Positions 12,268 to 22,409 of a stretch of DNA of 64,000 nt are shown piece by piece. The stretch lies in contig CM074149.1 of the NCBI GenBank assembly GCA_037178625.1, forward strand, positions 1,178,001-1,242,000, in the 5' to 3' direction. Position 1 is the first letter of the stretch. Each line of letters opens with the position of its first letter. The notes under the pieces were generated by a model. It was given only the letters and a program-made list of their open reading frames with translations. It was not told the DNA's origin and searched no databases. The DNA comes from Skeletonema tropicum (lineage: Eukaryota; Bacillariophyta; Thalassiosirophyceae; Thalassiosirales; Thalassiosiraceae). Position numbers and translations under genes: made by a program.

Positions 12268-15200
12268 TTAACCTAAGCAACTCTGCACTATTAGACCTCC
12301 TCTTTTGTATCGCCCCTCCCCCTCGCTCTCAGTGTCAGATGAAGCTGCTGCTACTGTGCTGGGTCTTTGAGTTGCAAGAATCTCTTTCTTCTCGATCTCG
12401 AGCACAATCGCGTCAATAGGAAGTAAAGTCTTGTCCTCCGTTTCATCCGATGGTCCAAATTTTGCCATATTTATATCCGGGCCAATATCATTCGATTCAT
12501 GCGTAGTCACGCTTTCACGGGAGGTATTTTTGGATGATGTAGCTACTGCCGCTTTGATCTCTCTCATGTTCTGCTCTGCCTCATCACCTGTATTACCCAC
12601 AAATTCAGCCCTTTCGATGTAAGATGCTGCTGCTACTGCCTGCGACTCTTGTATCTTCTCTACTGTCTCGCGTAACATCCGAAGATCCTTCCGTTGATTA
12701 TCAATCTCCTCCTGCTGAGAAGTAATCTGCGCCCTCTGTCGGTCAAGTTCCTCTTTCATTTTGGATACATCTTCCGATTCATCTGCATGCTCTGTCCATT
12801 TACCATTGATTGCGTTCAATGCAGCGAAGATGCATTCGTCTATTTCCATTACAAACAAGACAACTACTGAGTTGACAATCATTGCCGTATTGCTTGTAGC
12901 GATTACTTTGTTGTAAACTGTACTAACCTGAACGAGGGCGATCAGACGAACGAACATGAACATGTTATCAATCAGTTGCATCGCGATTGAGATTAGGACC
13001 AAACAGTAGATAAAGTTATTGCAACGACTCACATATAAGGCGTATAATGTAATAGAACACAAGCTCGTCCCGCCAACAAAATATCGAATCCTTGATCCGA
13101 TGGGGTGCCTAATTTTCGATGAATGGTATATCAACTTGCATCCGTTTATCATGTCTTTCGCAAGAAAGGCAACCATTAAGACAACGAAAATAATCCAACC
13201 CTCCTTGGTCAAATTGGCTGTGTTCCTGCACTCATCCGAGTCGCGGGGGCATTTCCACGTGAATTGAATGTCGGTCTTGTCATCTTGTAAGTTGGGTTCC
13301 GACGCAATGACAAAGAAGATGAGAATCAAAATCTGTATGACAAGTGTGACTAAAGCTCCCAACCAACCAAGGAGCTTGTCTGTAACGATGTAAGAATATA
13401 CTGAATCTTTGCCAATTCTACTCAAAGCATACGAGTCATCTTCTTCAAGCCTCTCTTCCATCGACCCCGTCAGAACGTTTCCACGATTCCTACGTTTGCT
13501 GAAGAGATATAAAAACAGGAAGAACATGAAGCTAAATGCAACGACGCCAGCAAAGAGGATTGCAGCAAACGTGACATAGGTGAGGCCTAATTTTTCAACT
13601 CGTGTGTCTTCTTGCGGATAACAGTCCTCATTTGCGTTACCTGGCGCGTGATAACAGTGTTGACGAAACTTGGTGAGAGGGGTATTATAAAGAATAGGAA
13701 TAACAGCAATCACAATGATACTCACAGCACATGGTGCAACTTTCACACATTGAGAGCCTCTTCAAAGGCAGATGGCACGCCGCAGTCTGTGATGAATGTG
13801 GATTTGGTGTGCACACTATCGTCCAATCGTGATATATTAGGCATTTTCTTAATTCTGTTGCTTTGAAGCTGAAGCAATTGGAGATTTGTCAAATTAACCA
13901 AGTCTTCAGCTGCAGGGGCTCTGGTAAAGGCATTGTAACTGAGACGCAGGTAAGTGAGTTTGGAAAGTAGGCCAATCTCTGTTGGAATTGATCCCTGTGC
14001 ATTGAGTTGCGTGGTGTTAATTGTAACAAGAGAGATAATACATGGACATGGTGAGATTGGCAATACAGTATGAAGGCAGTAATAGAATGCATTCAGCACA
14101 TATTATACATCACCTTGATGTCATTGTCACTCAAGTCCAACACTTCGATTGAATGTAGATTTCCAATGCTCGTACTCAACCTACCCGACAAGCCATTGTT
14201 GTCTAGGCTTCAGCTTTGTCACCTGATTCGTGTATTATCGCAAGTGACACCCGTGCCAATCACAGTAGCTTTTGTATTCATTCTGCCAATTGGTTCCATC
14301 GGCACCCTTGGCCACATCATACAAGTCACTCAAAGCATTTCGTTCTATCGGATACAATGTGGTGTCACTTGCTAGATCAAAAACTTCACCACCATGCATC
14401 ATACAGAGACTGAGTGGGGCAGTCGAAGCTGAATTGTGGAAGAGATTACCACTCAAGAATACAGAAGCACCCTGAAGCTGACCAATCTCAGAAGGAATAA
14501 CTCCAGACAAGGCATTATTTGAAAGATCGAGGTGTTTCAAGACACCTGCAGATGAAGCAAGATGCAGGTGTTACGTGTTGGCAAATCTGTTTCATTGCAC
14601 GGCTGCAAGATGTGATAGACAATTTACTTACCTTCGAGTAGTCCAAGCTCAAGAGGAATCGCGCCGCTTAGAGAGTTCCAGGATAAATCAAGCACTTTCA
14701 GCAGAGCCATGTTTCCAATAGCAGGTGGAACAGTACCTGCTAACTTGTTACCAGCTAGATTCAATACTTTGAGAGATTGGAACCTTCCTAGATCTTCTGG
14801 AATTGATCCACTAAAGCCGACTCTCTGGTTGGACAAATCAAGCTCTTGGAGAATCGCAATTGATTCCACAAAACCACTAATCTTCCCGGAGAGAGAGTTG
14901 TGTGACACGTTGAATTGTCGTAATTGCGGAAGATTATTCAATGACTCAGGAAGACTGCCGTAGATTTGATTGTTTGATGCCAGTAGTTGTTCAATGTTTG
15001 GAGGAATATTCTCTAGAAGGCCAGTGGAATCGATTTGAACGGCATTGTTACTCATGTCACAAAACTGCAGTGTTTGGTAGGATCCTTGTACTTAGCAAAG
15101 CGACGCATAGACGTGAAGTTGTTGTTGCTAAAGTCGGAGTGCGTTATTGACGGAGTGACAAGTGCATTTACCTCTCCACTGAGCTGGTTTCCCGAGACAT

Positions 15201-17427
15201 CAAAGTGTGTAAGTGAAGGAAGATTGTAGAGTGGACCATAGTCGATCGTACCAGTGATGTTGTTATCTGCCAAGACAACAGTCTCAAGTTTGTATAGAGT
15301 TGACAAACCGTACTTTTCGTATTCCCACCAGCTTGCAGGGAATCCACTATTGCGTAAATATACAGGAAACTGGCCTGCAAGATTGTTGTCCCTCAAATCA
15401 ATACTGGTTATATATCCCCCGCTGCAAGATATTCCATACCACTCGCAATGCGGTATTGTCTCACTCATCCAACCATCAGTATTTTTCCAGAAGGCACCAT
15501 TCATATTATTGTATATTGCCTCCAGGCTCACCCTCTCGCTCTCGATCCAAACCTTCTCCCCCAATCTATCACAAGGATTCGTGAATTCTTTGCTAACCTT
15601 AATTGCCTTTGTTTTCAACGTGTGTCCGAATTCATTCCAGGCGTAGTTGATGAAATCACAGTAACATGCCGGACTGCTCCAATAAAAGAACGATTTATCC
15701 TCCACGGACAGGACCCCCTCATTAGCACTATCTCCGTAATCTCCGCAGCAATGTTCAGCTGCATAATCACAAGCTTCTCCCACTCCTGTATCTTCACAAA
15801 GACGTGACCAAAAGTCGCATTTGCACTCATTATACAACCCAGAAGTTTCATTGTTCCCAAAACCATGAGTGACAATATTGAAATGATGATGTTCATCACA
15901 GCAAAAAGACTCTGCTTCTTTACACGGTGCCGTCATGAAACCCCCGTCCATCCCGAAGGCAATGTCGATTTGACATGCTGACCTGGAAACCTCACACGTA
16001 TGTATTGACGGAGACGTTGATGGAGAGGTCGAAGGAATAGCTGACTTTGTTGGAGAGTTTGATGGAGACGTTGTTGGAGAGGTCGAAGGGGAGCTCGATG
16101 GATAGGGAGAGTTAGTGGGAGGAAGAGAAACACTTCCTCCTCCACAGATACAGCAATTGATTGAAGCTGGTCCCATAACTCCTGCATAGTTGTCAGAAGA
16201 ACATACGTCTGAGTCATAGTGTTTTTCATACCAATCACACCCGGTACCACTTCTATCCCTCCAGTTGGGTGTGTCAAAACATGTTGTCGGATTAGCTGAC
16301 TTTGTTGGTGAGATCGAAGGAGGAGTTGACTTTGTTGGAGAGGTTGACGGAGAGCTTGATGTCGAAGGAGTAGCTGATCTTGTTGGAGAGTTTGATGGAG
16401 ACGTTGTTGGAGAGGTTGAAGGAGTAGCTGACTTTGTTGGGGAGTTTGTGATTGTTGGGGAGTTTGTGGGAGGAGGAGATACATTGCCACCACCACCGCA
16501 TCCGCAGCAATGGCTTGTCGCTGGTCCCATATCTCCTGCAAGTAAGTCAGCGTAGGGACAGCCGTCATATTCTTCATACCAATCACATCCATTACCATTC
16601 CTATCATTCCAGTTTGGCATGTCAAAACATGCCTCTGACCTTAACATATCGGATTTCATACGACGATTGCTGGCAGCAGCTGGCGAGAAGATGGGAGGCG
16701 GCACAACAATCGACGCTGGCAATGGACTGGCAATAATTTCGGGCGATGCCGCATAATCATTAATCGATCGCTGTTGCTTTTGCTTTTGACGTAAAGATCT
16801 TAATGCAGATGGCGGCTTGGCAGGTGGAGCTTCTCCCTCACCAGATCCATCACTCTGATGAATTACTGAGACGGGGGAAACCAACATTACGATGGAGCCA
16901 AATGCGACCATCAGAATCAGCGATATAAATCCACCCCTCGACCGTGAAAACATAAGATTGGCATTCCTAAGCTTGGCGGCCTTTTTGTTCTTTTTGCGGC
17001 GTTTCCTCCTGGCCGCTTTAGCTGCCCTTTTCTCTGCCCTTTTCTTCTCCTTTGTGGCGGCGGCTGCTGCGTCCATCAACTGCTGATCGGATGCCGCATC
17101 AACATCACCATGAGACGATGCCGCCGCTACTACTCGGCCCGCCACTCTCTCATTTATCAAACGAAGCAGCGCTGCAGCCAAAAACAGATCCGTCGAAATG
17201 GCGGCCAGCTGATGATTATTATTGAGCGCCGCACCTTCCTTCTTTAAAATCTCTTGGATGACTTCAAGATCACGAACAACAGCAGCGACTGTTGCAGCTG
17301 AAGTGGCGTCGCCCAACAGAGAGCGAATAATCATCGCCTGCTCTAACAGAACACGTCGATCCATCATGGCTGCATATGATGTGGATAGAGCGCCGTTATC
17401 GATATCCTTATCGTTTTCAGTGCTCAT
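12268..17427 (-). pseudogene. LRR multi-pass membrane protein, copy B, frame-broken
   Basis: Longest copy. The first 791 codons (17427-15052) are open: a helical N-terminus of about 100 residues; a Lys/Arg cluster; a membrane segment (RGGFISLILMVAFGSIVMLV); two Cys-rich modules (C.D.PNW.D......CDWY...CC.C), each followed by SPTKSATPSTSP-type linkers; a second Cys-rich region (E-C-K-C-D-F-W-S-R-L-C); an LRRNT-like cap; and the first repeats. A missing G near 15085 breaks the frame; repeats continue at 15055-14632. Introns: 14566-14631, 13995-14113, and a 105-bp one (12928-13032) that is fully open in frame. The second cap carries further breaks near 14215-14240. The C-terminal part (13746-12268) has about five membrane segments, the DEC/CPRDSDECRN extracellular Cys pair, a DIDE-like segment (VMEIDECIF) and a coiled-coil tail. 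Probably a recent pseudogene, or intact with indel errors. Confidence 0.8.
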
Positions 17428-18380
17428 GATGATATCTAATCTTTTGATTTGATATTCATCGTGCTATCCAAGTAGCGTAGTACACAACAATTACATCATG
17501 ATAGCAACGCAATCCGAAATCCGAACCCCTCCAAAACGATACACGTTTTACTTATCATCACATACGTCTGAGTAGCCTGCAGCGGACCCCCATTTTTTGT
17601 CTGGCTTTCTTCTTCCTTGCTCCCTCATCAGGCAAGTTTTGATCAAGCAAACAACTATGCAGTGCAAGTTCTTCGCCACAGCCACGGATGGATGCAAACG
17701 CACAAAAATGCATTTGGCTGACAAAGAATCGGAGGCCCAAATGTGCATAAGTACTTAAGTATTGATAGTCAGCCGATTTGTAAAAAGTCCATATTTATTT
17801 AGGCCAAGTGTCCTCATTGACCTGATAGAAGAAGGAAAGAAATCACTACACTATAACATCACATAGCAGACATCATCATGTTGTTGAGTTTGAGCGCACG
17901 CAGATAGAAAAAAGATTTTCATTACTTTTTGTGATGGCGAAAGTACTTCTGTCTCATCAGCCAACTTACCGGTACTCGAAGCATAGGAATTCGATATTGA
18001 AAAAGACTTAAATACGTACTGGGACTCCCGCTTTTACTTTTTGAGACTTGCCGCCGACCTCCTTGACCACTCATTTTGTGCTTCTTCCTTCCATGGAGAT
18101 CCTCTACCATAGAATTCTGCTAGCTCCTGTAGTCAAATTGCCTCCATACTCCTCTTGTTCAAGGACAGGTAAGTAAGCAAGCAAGCGTACAGCAACTTCT
18201 CTCTCTCTAGATATTGCAGGAGCCTGCTCTACAGGTGCTCATATTTTAGCCTCTGACCGCTCGACGGACGGTCATTTATTCCTCTTAAATCTCACCGCCC
18301 TCAAATTCTCTCACTCTTTGCCTATCAATTTAAACACTCCAAAACAGCACTCAATAATAAATAAAAAAACAACAATCACA
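17428..18380. promoter_or_regulatory. Divergent intergenic region between LRR copy B and the Hsp110-like gene
   Basis: About 950 bases between two outward-reading starts, so it should hold both promoters. Seen: an A-rich leader directly before the ATG at 18381 (aataaataaaaaaacaacaatcacaATG, last bases acaacaatcaca). No canonical heat-shock element array (repeated nGAAn) stands out by eye. No gene in the interval is convincing. Confidence 0.45.
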
Positions 18381-20663
18381 ATGGCAGCAACAACCACAGT
18401 AGGCATAGATCTAGGGACACTAACCACCAAAATCACCCTCTCGTCCAAACACGATTTTGAAATTGTTCGCAATGCTCACGGAGGACACACTACACCCACC
18501 GCTGTTACATTTGCGGGACATACCCGTCCACGATTGTTGGGGGAGGATGCTACCGATGTTGGGAGGAGTGATGGGAATACTGTTTGGATGTTGGATCGTT
18601 TGTTGACTGGTGCTGCTGATAATGAAGATGAAAAAAGTGATGGAGAGAAACAGTTGGAAGACTTTGCACGATTTCAATTCGACAAACAGACGAATTCCGT
18701 GTATATTCCCAACATGGATACAACGTACGATACAACGGCATTATTGGCAATGTTGTTGGGGAGGGTGAAGCGTAATGTTCTTGCCACTATTCACCGTCGC
18801 ACAGGCAGCAGTGGTAGTAGTGAAGACAAAGAAGAGGAGTTGGAATTTATATTTGCCATCCCATCGAACTATACGCAATCGACTCGACAGGCGGTAATGG
18901 ATGCAGCGTATGCTGTCAAGGTGAATAAGTCGAGGGTTGTGGATGGTGCGAGGTGTTTGGCGGCTGTGTATCAACGTAAATTTTATGATGGCAATGAAGA
19001 TGATGAGGTTGAACAGATGAAAAAGATTGTGTTGGTGGTGGAGATGGGTCATGCTCGAAGTTGTGTATCAATCTTGCAGTGTGGTGGTGGTGGTAATGAT
19101 GATGAACCAACATTAACATCGACTGCCACTACAAAAGAAGAAGGCGACAAAGCAGCAGCATCATCACAACAAGGCGACAACAATGTTACTACAACATCCA
19201 CATCCAAATCCACCGTTCAAGTCCTATCCACCATATCCTCTTCCACCCTCGGAGCTTCCATTATCGATATTGCACTCTTTCATCACTTTCAATCCAACCA
19301 CCCCTCTCTATCACACACCACCTTTACTCCCAAATCTCGACCTGCCCAACGATTAATGGAGGGATGCAAAAAGTTAAAGCACATTTTGAGTATGTTGCCC
19401 GAGGGTAAAGTCACTGTGGAGACTATTGGCAAGAATGATACGGATGTGAGCTTGTCGGGGAATAGAGAGTTGTTGAAGCAGCTTTGTCAAGAGACGGTTG
19501 TGACCAAGTTGCAAAAAATGATTACATCGGTTGTGGATGAGGCGGGTGGAATCGATCAATTGGGTGATATTGATTCAGTGGAAATTACGGGAGGGGGGAC
19601 ACGTATACCAATGATTCAAGAGGCTATTCGACATGCGATTGGGAAAGGTGATGACTTTGTTCTATCGAAAAGTTTGGATGATACGTCATTAGCGTTTGGT
19701 GCTTCATTGATTCTCGCCGAACCATCATTGACAAGTAGTGATAATATTGATGTTATTACTGCAGATCAGGAGAAAAAGAGAGCTCAACTGTTGAAGGACG
19801 AAATGGCCATGATGGAGAGAGATGTGCAAATGGTGAGAAAGGATGAAATCCGCAATCAAATCGAGTCGCATATTCTCGAGCTGCGATCCGCGAGACATTC
19901 CACTCATGGATCCTTGCTTCCTTCGTCGGATGAATTCGCGTCATATTTGGATGATAATGACGACTGGCTATTTTCGGATGAGTGTGAGAATGCTACTGTC
20001 GAGCAAATGGAAGAAAGGTGGAGTCAAATTCAAGGCAAGACACAGGAATTCTGTGCTGACTACCTCGCAGCGACACAAGCCGATGCCGAACGAAAGGAGA
20101 AGGAACTTGAGGAGGAAGCCAAGCGAGCTGCTGCTGAGCAGGATGCCGAGGCAGGTGATAATGGTGAAGTGGAGGACCACGATACTCGAAGGCTCCCGTT
20201 CAAGCGTAGAATGGAGATCGTCTTGAAAAACAAGACTGAGGCAAATGAGCTCTTTTCTGGTAAAAATTATCAACATGCAGCTGCAAGATATGCCAAGGCA
20301 TTGTCACATTGTAGCAAATTTTTTGATCTTTCTCCAGAGCAACAGAAGGAAGTCAATGATGTCAAACTTTCGCTCTATCTTAATTTGGCATTTGCATACA
20401 TCAAGCTTGAGAAGTTGGACAATGCCTTCCTCCAATGCAACGAGGCATTGAAATGCGATTCTACAAGTGTCAAAGCTCTCTATCGGCGTGCAACGGTCCT
20501 GTATCAGAAGAGAAAGTTTGATGAAGCGTCGAAGGATTTGGATGTGGCTGAGAAGATAGCTCCAGATGATAAGGCCTTGAAGAAGCTGAGAGTATTGGTG
20601 GAAAAGCAGGTGGCAAAGCAGAAGGCTAAAGAAAAGGCGATGGCAAAGAAGATGTTTGGATGA
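18381..20663 (+). CDS. Hsp110-like ATPase fused to C-terminal TPR domain
   Basis: Encodes 760 residues in one exon. The start is the ATG at 18381 because VGIDLGT, the phosphate-1 loop, follows directly. The nucleotide-binding domain spans about residues 5-400: VGIDLGTLTTKI, TPTAVTFAGHTRPRLLG, a phosphate-2 region of Hsp110 type (VVEMGHARSCVSI instead of the DLGGGT of classical Hsp70), and VEITGGGTRIPMIQEA, the adenosine motif. A low-complexity insert (T/S/A-rich) lies near residue 240. After FGASLILAEPSLTS the chain goes straight to a charged helical region (residues 410-590) resembling the Hsp70/Hsp110 lid, without an obvious beta-sandwich. Residues 600-740 form about three TPR units (ANELFSGKNYQHAAARYAKA, LYLNLAFAYIKL, VKALYRRATVLYQKRKFDEA) and a Lys-rich end. 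A co-chaperone role is inference. There is no ER signal or KDEL, so it is probably cytosolic. Confidence 0.85.
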   Translation: MAATTTVGIDLGTLTTKITLSSKHDFEIVRNAHGGHTTPTAVTFAGHTRPRLLGEDATDVGRSDGNTVWMLDRLLTGAADNEDEKSDGEKQLEDFARFQFDKQTNSVYIPNMDTTYDTTALLAMLLGRVKRNVLATIHRRTGSSGSSEDKEEELEFIFAIPSNYTQSTRQAVMDAAYAVKVNKSRVVDGARCLAAVYQRKFYDGNEDDEVEQMKKIVLVVEMGHARSCVSILQCGGGGNDDEPTLTSTATTKEEGDKAAASSQQGDNNVTTTSTSKSTVQVLSTISSSTLGASIIDIALFHHFQSNHPSLSHTTFTPKSRPAQRLMEGCKKLKHILSMLPEGKVTVETIGKNDTDVSLSGNRELLKQLCQETVVTKLQKMITSVVDEAGGIDQLGDIDSVEITGGGTRIPMIQEAIRHAIGKGDDFVLSKSLDDTSLAFGASLILAEPSLTSSDNIDVITADQEKKRAQLLKDEMAMMERDVQMVRKDEIRNQIESHILELRSARHSTHGSLLPSSDEFASYLDDNDDWLFSDECENATVEQMEERWSQIQGKTQEFCADYLAATQADAERKEKELEEEAKRAAAEQDAEAGDNGEVEDHDTRRLPFKRRMEIVLKNKTEANELFSGKNYQHAAARYAKALSHCSKFFDLSPEQQKEVNDVKLSLYLNLAFAYIKLEKLDNAFLQCNEALKCDSTSVKALYRRATVLYQKRKFDEASKDLDVAEKIAPDDKALKKLRVLVEKQVAKQKAKEKAMAKKMFG

Positions 20664-20739
20664 TTGTATTGGTATTGGTACTGTCTCTTCCTTTTATTAA
20701 GTCATAGTATAAGTTCAAGTAGCTCCAAGCCTTTGTAGA

Positions 20740-21050
20740 GGTCGTATCAAGTCGATCAGTAGTGATTTGGAAAGCTCTCGATGCACACTCTATCGATTAG
20801 TACTACTGCCAAGACCAAATATCGATGATTTGTCAGTCGCCTCAACTAAATCGCCTCGTACAATCCCCCACTCCCAATACTCCAAACCATTCAAATTTAC
20901 CTTTTCCTTCGTGTCTTCCTTTACAGCAGTCGTATCAAAACGATTCGACCAGCGTTTGAATCCTCTCCTTGAGCTCTATCGATTGGTACTGTAATCAAGG
21001 TGAAATGTCGACCCTTTGTCAATCGACTCAACTAAATCGACCCCTAGAAA
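20740..21050 (+). repeat. Two diverged direct repeats downstream of the Hsp110-like gene
   Basis: Two stretches, about 20742-20855 and 20930-21038, share order and sequence: cgtatcaa, then 'ctctatcgatt[a/g]gtact', then 'cagtcgcctcaactaaatcg' versus 'caatcgactcaactaaatcg'. They look like an old tandem duplication of roughly 190 bp period. No coding potential seen. Confidence 0.6.
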
Positions 21051-21177
21051 GTCGTCCCCAGGCGCCAGAGTCACTCCGAAATTGTGGAAATTTGAACAAA
21101 ATGGACCGTCTCCATCATCAAATCCATTAACATTATCACCGACATTTATCACCATCAACATTAGAATCAACAATAAT

Positions 21178-21890
21178 CACTGCTCGGCCTCGCAAGCTCG
21201 CCCTCGCTAAAACACACTTCCATTACATCATAGATCAGCCTCATCATAACAGTTGGTACGGAGCGGGCTCTAGAGACGCTTCGCTGAAGAACGACCACCT
21301 TAATGCTGTGCGTTCATGATGGGTTGGTACGATGTGTGTGTGATAATAAACACAGTTCGGTCTCGCTACCGCTCACCCTCACACAACACAGAAGTAGAAG
21401 ATCAGCGTGATCATCATTCCCACCACCGCCACAAACAACAATCAACAATTCCACTTCGCCTTGCGGCTCGCTTTGTACTTTCGGCGGCGGTGGCGGTGAA
21501 CAACAATAACTACACCGCCGCCGACAGCATCATGTTGGAGTGGTGGATGAGGCAATGGAGAAGAAGTTGTAGATCATTGTAGTATTGTTGTGGCGGTGGT
21601 GGTGGCGGTGGTGAGATGAGATGAGTGTGGAATGTATACTTATCATCCACCACCGCCGATGACTTGAATGTGGCGGTGGTGGAATGATGGACGATACCAT
21701 ACCTTGATGAAGTGGATCTGTAATGCGAGGGCCCCCGGCCGAGCAGTGTTCATTGGATATATTGGACTTTACACGATCTACGCTTCGTTCTTCAGCGAAG
21801 CGTTTTTTTTGGGGATTTTCGACGTACCGATTGTCTGGATGAGTCTGATTGTCATGTCGCTTTTTTTGCGAGGGCTTTGCCCGAGCAGTG
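21178..21890. repeat. Three copies of a short palindromic motif (GCGAGGGC...GAGCAGTG)
   Basis: Copies at 21725-21748 (+), 21868-21890 (+) and 21178-21207 (reverse complement). All begin gcgagggc and end [c/g]gagcagtg, with a variable GC-rich centre that can pair with the flanks. Copies two and three also share an A/T-rich continuation (gattat after gagcagtg, and a T run before gcgag). They look like dispersed short hairpin elements. Confidence 0.65.
21781..21810 (+). terminator. Perfect hairpin followed by T8, terminator-like
   Basis: A 7-bp stem (cgcttcg at 21781-21787 with cgaagcg at 21796-21802), an 8-base loop and eight T follow one another. The right 17 bases (21786-21802) are also an exact reverse complement of 21277-21293. 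In a nuclear genome this is more likely part of a repeat or a Pol III stop than a bacterial terminator. The label describes its shape only. Confidence 0.4.
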
Positions 21891-22409
21891 ATTATCATGT
21901 TGTTATTTCGATAGTAATGATGGTACCATCCAATCGATTCAGGGTGAAGAGACGATTCGAACGGTGGTCAAGTTGTCGATTTTGGTCAAATTTTCAACTC
22001 GGATGTAAAAATCTGGCTGTAAAGCCGGTCGGTTTGCAAGCCGCCGATCACTTTCTTGACCCGTTTTTGACCGATTCGATTCGTAAAAAGTCGTCAAAAC
22101 AGGCTGAATATACGCCTAATCGATAGAGCTCACTCTCAGCTTTCCAAAACGACACTTATCGCCTTCATTGGGCTACGAGAACGGAAGATATCATCTTCAA
22201 TGTCATTTTTTTGGTTTTGAGGTGGTTGGTGAGTGATGAGTGATGAGGTCATGTGCATCAAAAATGGTCTTTCGCAGTATCAAGACGCCCGTCTCAAACA
22301 ACATACCGCCAACATGCATGACAAGTCAGCCACAAGCCATCCCATGTATCTACTTACTTATCTGCATCAATCGTTCATTCTGCATCAATCGTTCATACTA
22401 CTCAAGCAA

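Larger units (their letters stand above)
20693..22409. other. Non-coding spacer between the two Hsp110-like copies
   Basis: About 1.7 kb without a convincing gene, but rich in short repeats and palindromes: diverged direct repeats (20740-21050), a family of GCGAGGGC...GAGCAGTG motifs, a GGCGGTGG-rich stretch with inverted copies (21420-21690) and a hairpin followed by T8 (21781-21810). It ends in two copies of 'tctgcatcaatcgttcat' type sequence (about 22360-22397) immediately before the truncated gene copy begins. Confidence 0.6.

Noticed and set aside
16265..16555. Plus-strand Gly/Val/Glu-rich frame
   Set aside because: Antisense reading of the Ser/Pro/Thr linkers of LRR copy B.
21668..22126. 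Plus-strand frame of 152 codons
   Set aside because: Runs through hairpins and repeats of the Hsp110 spacer with no protein-like pattern.
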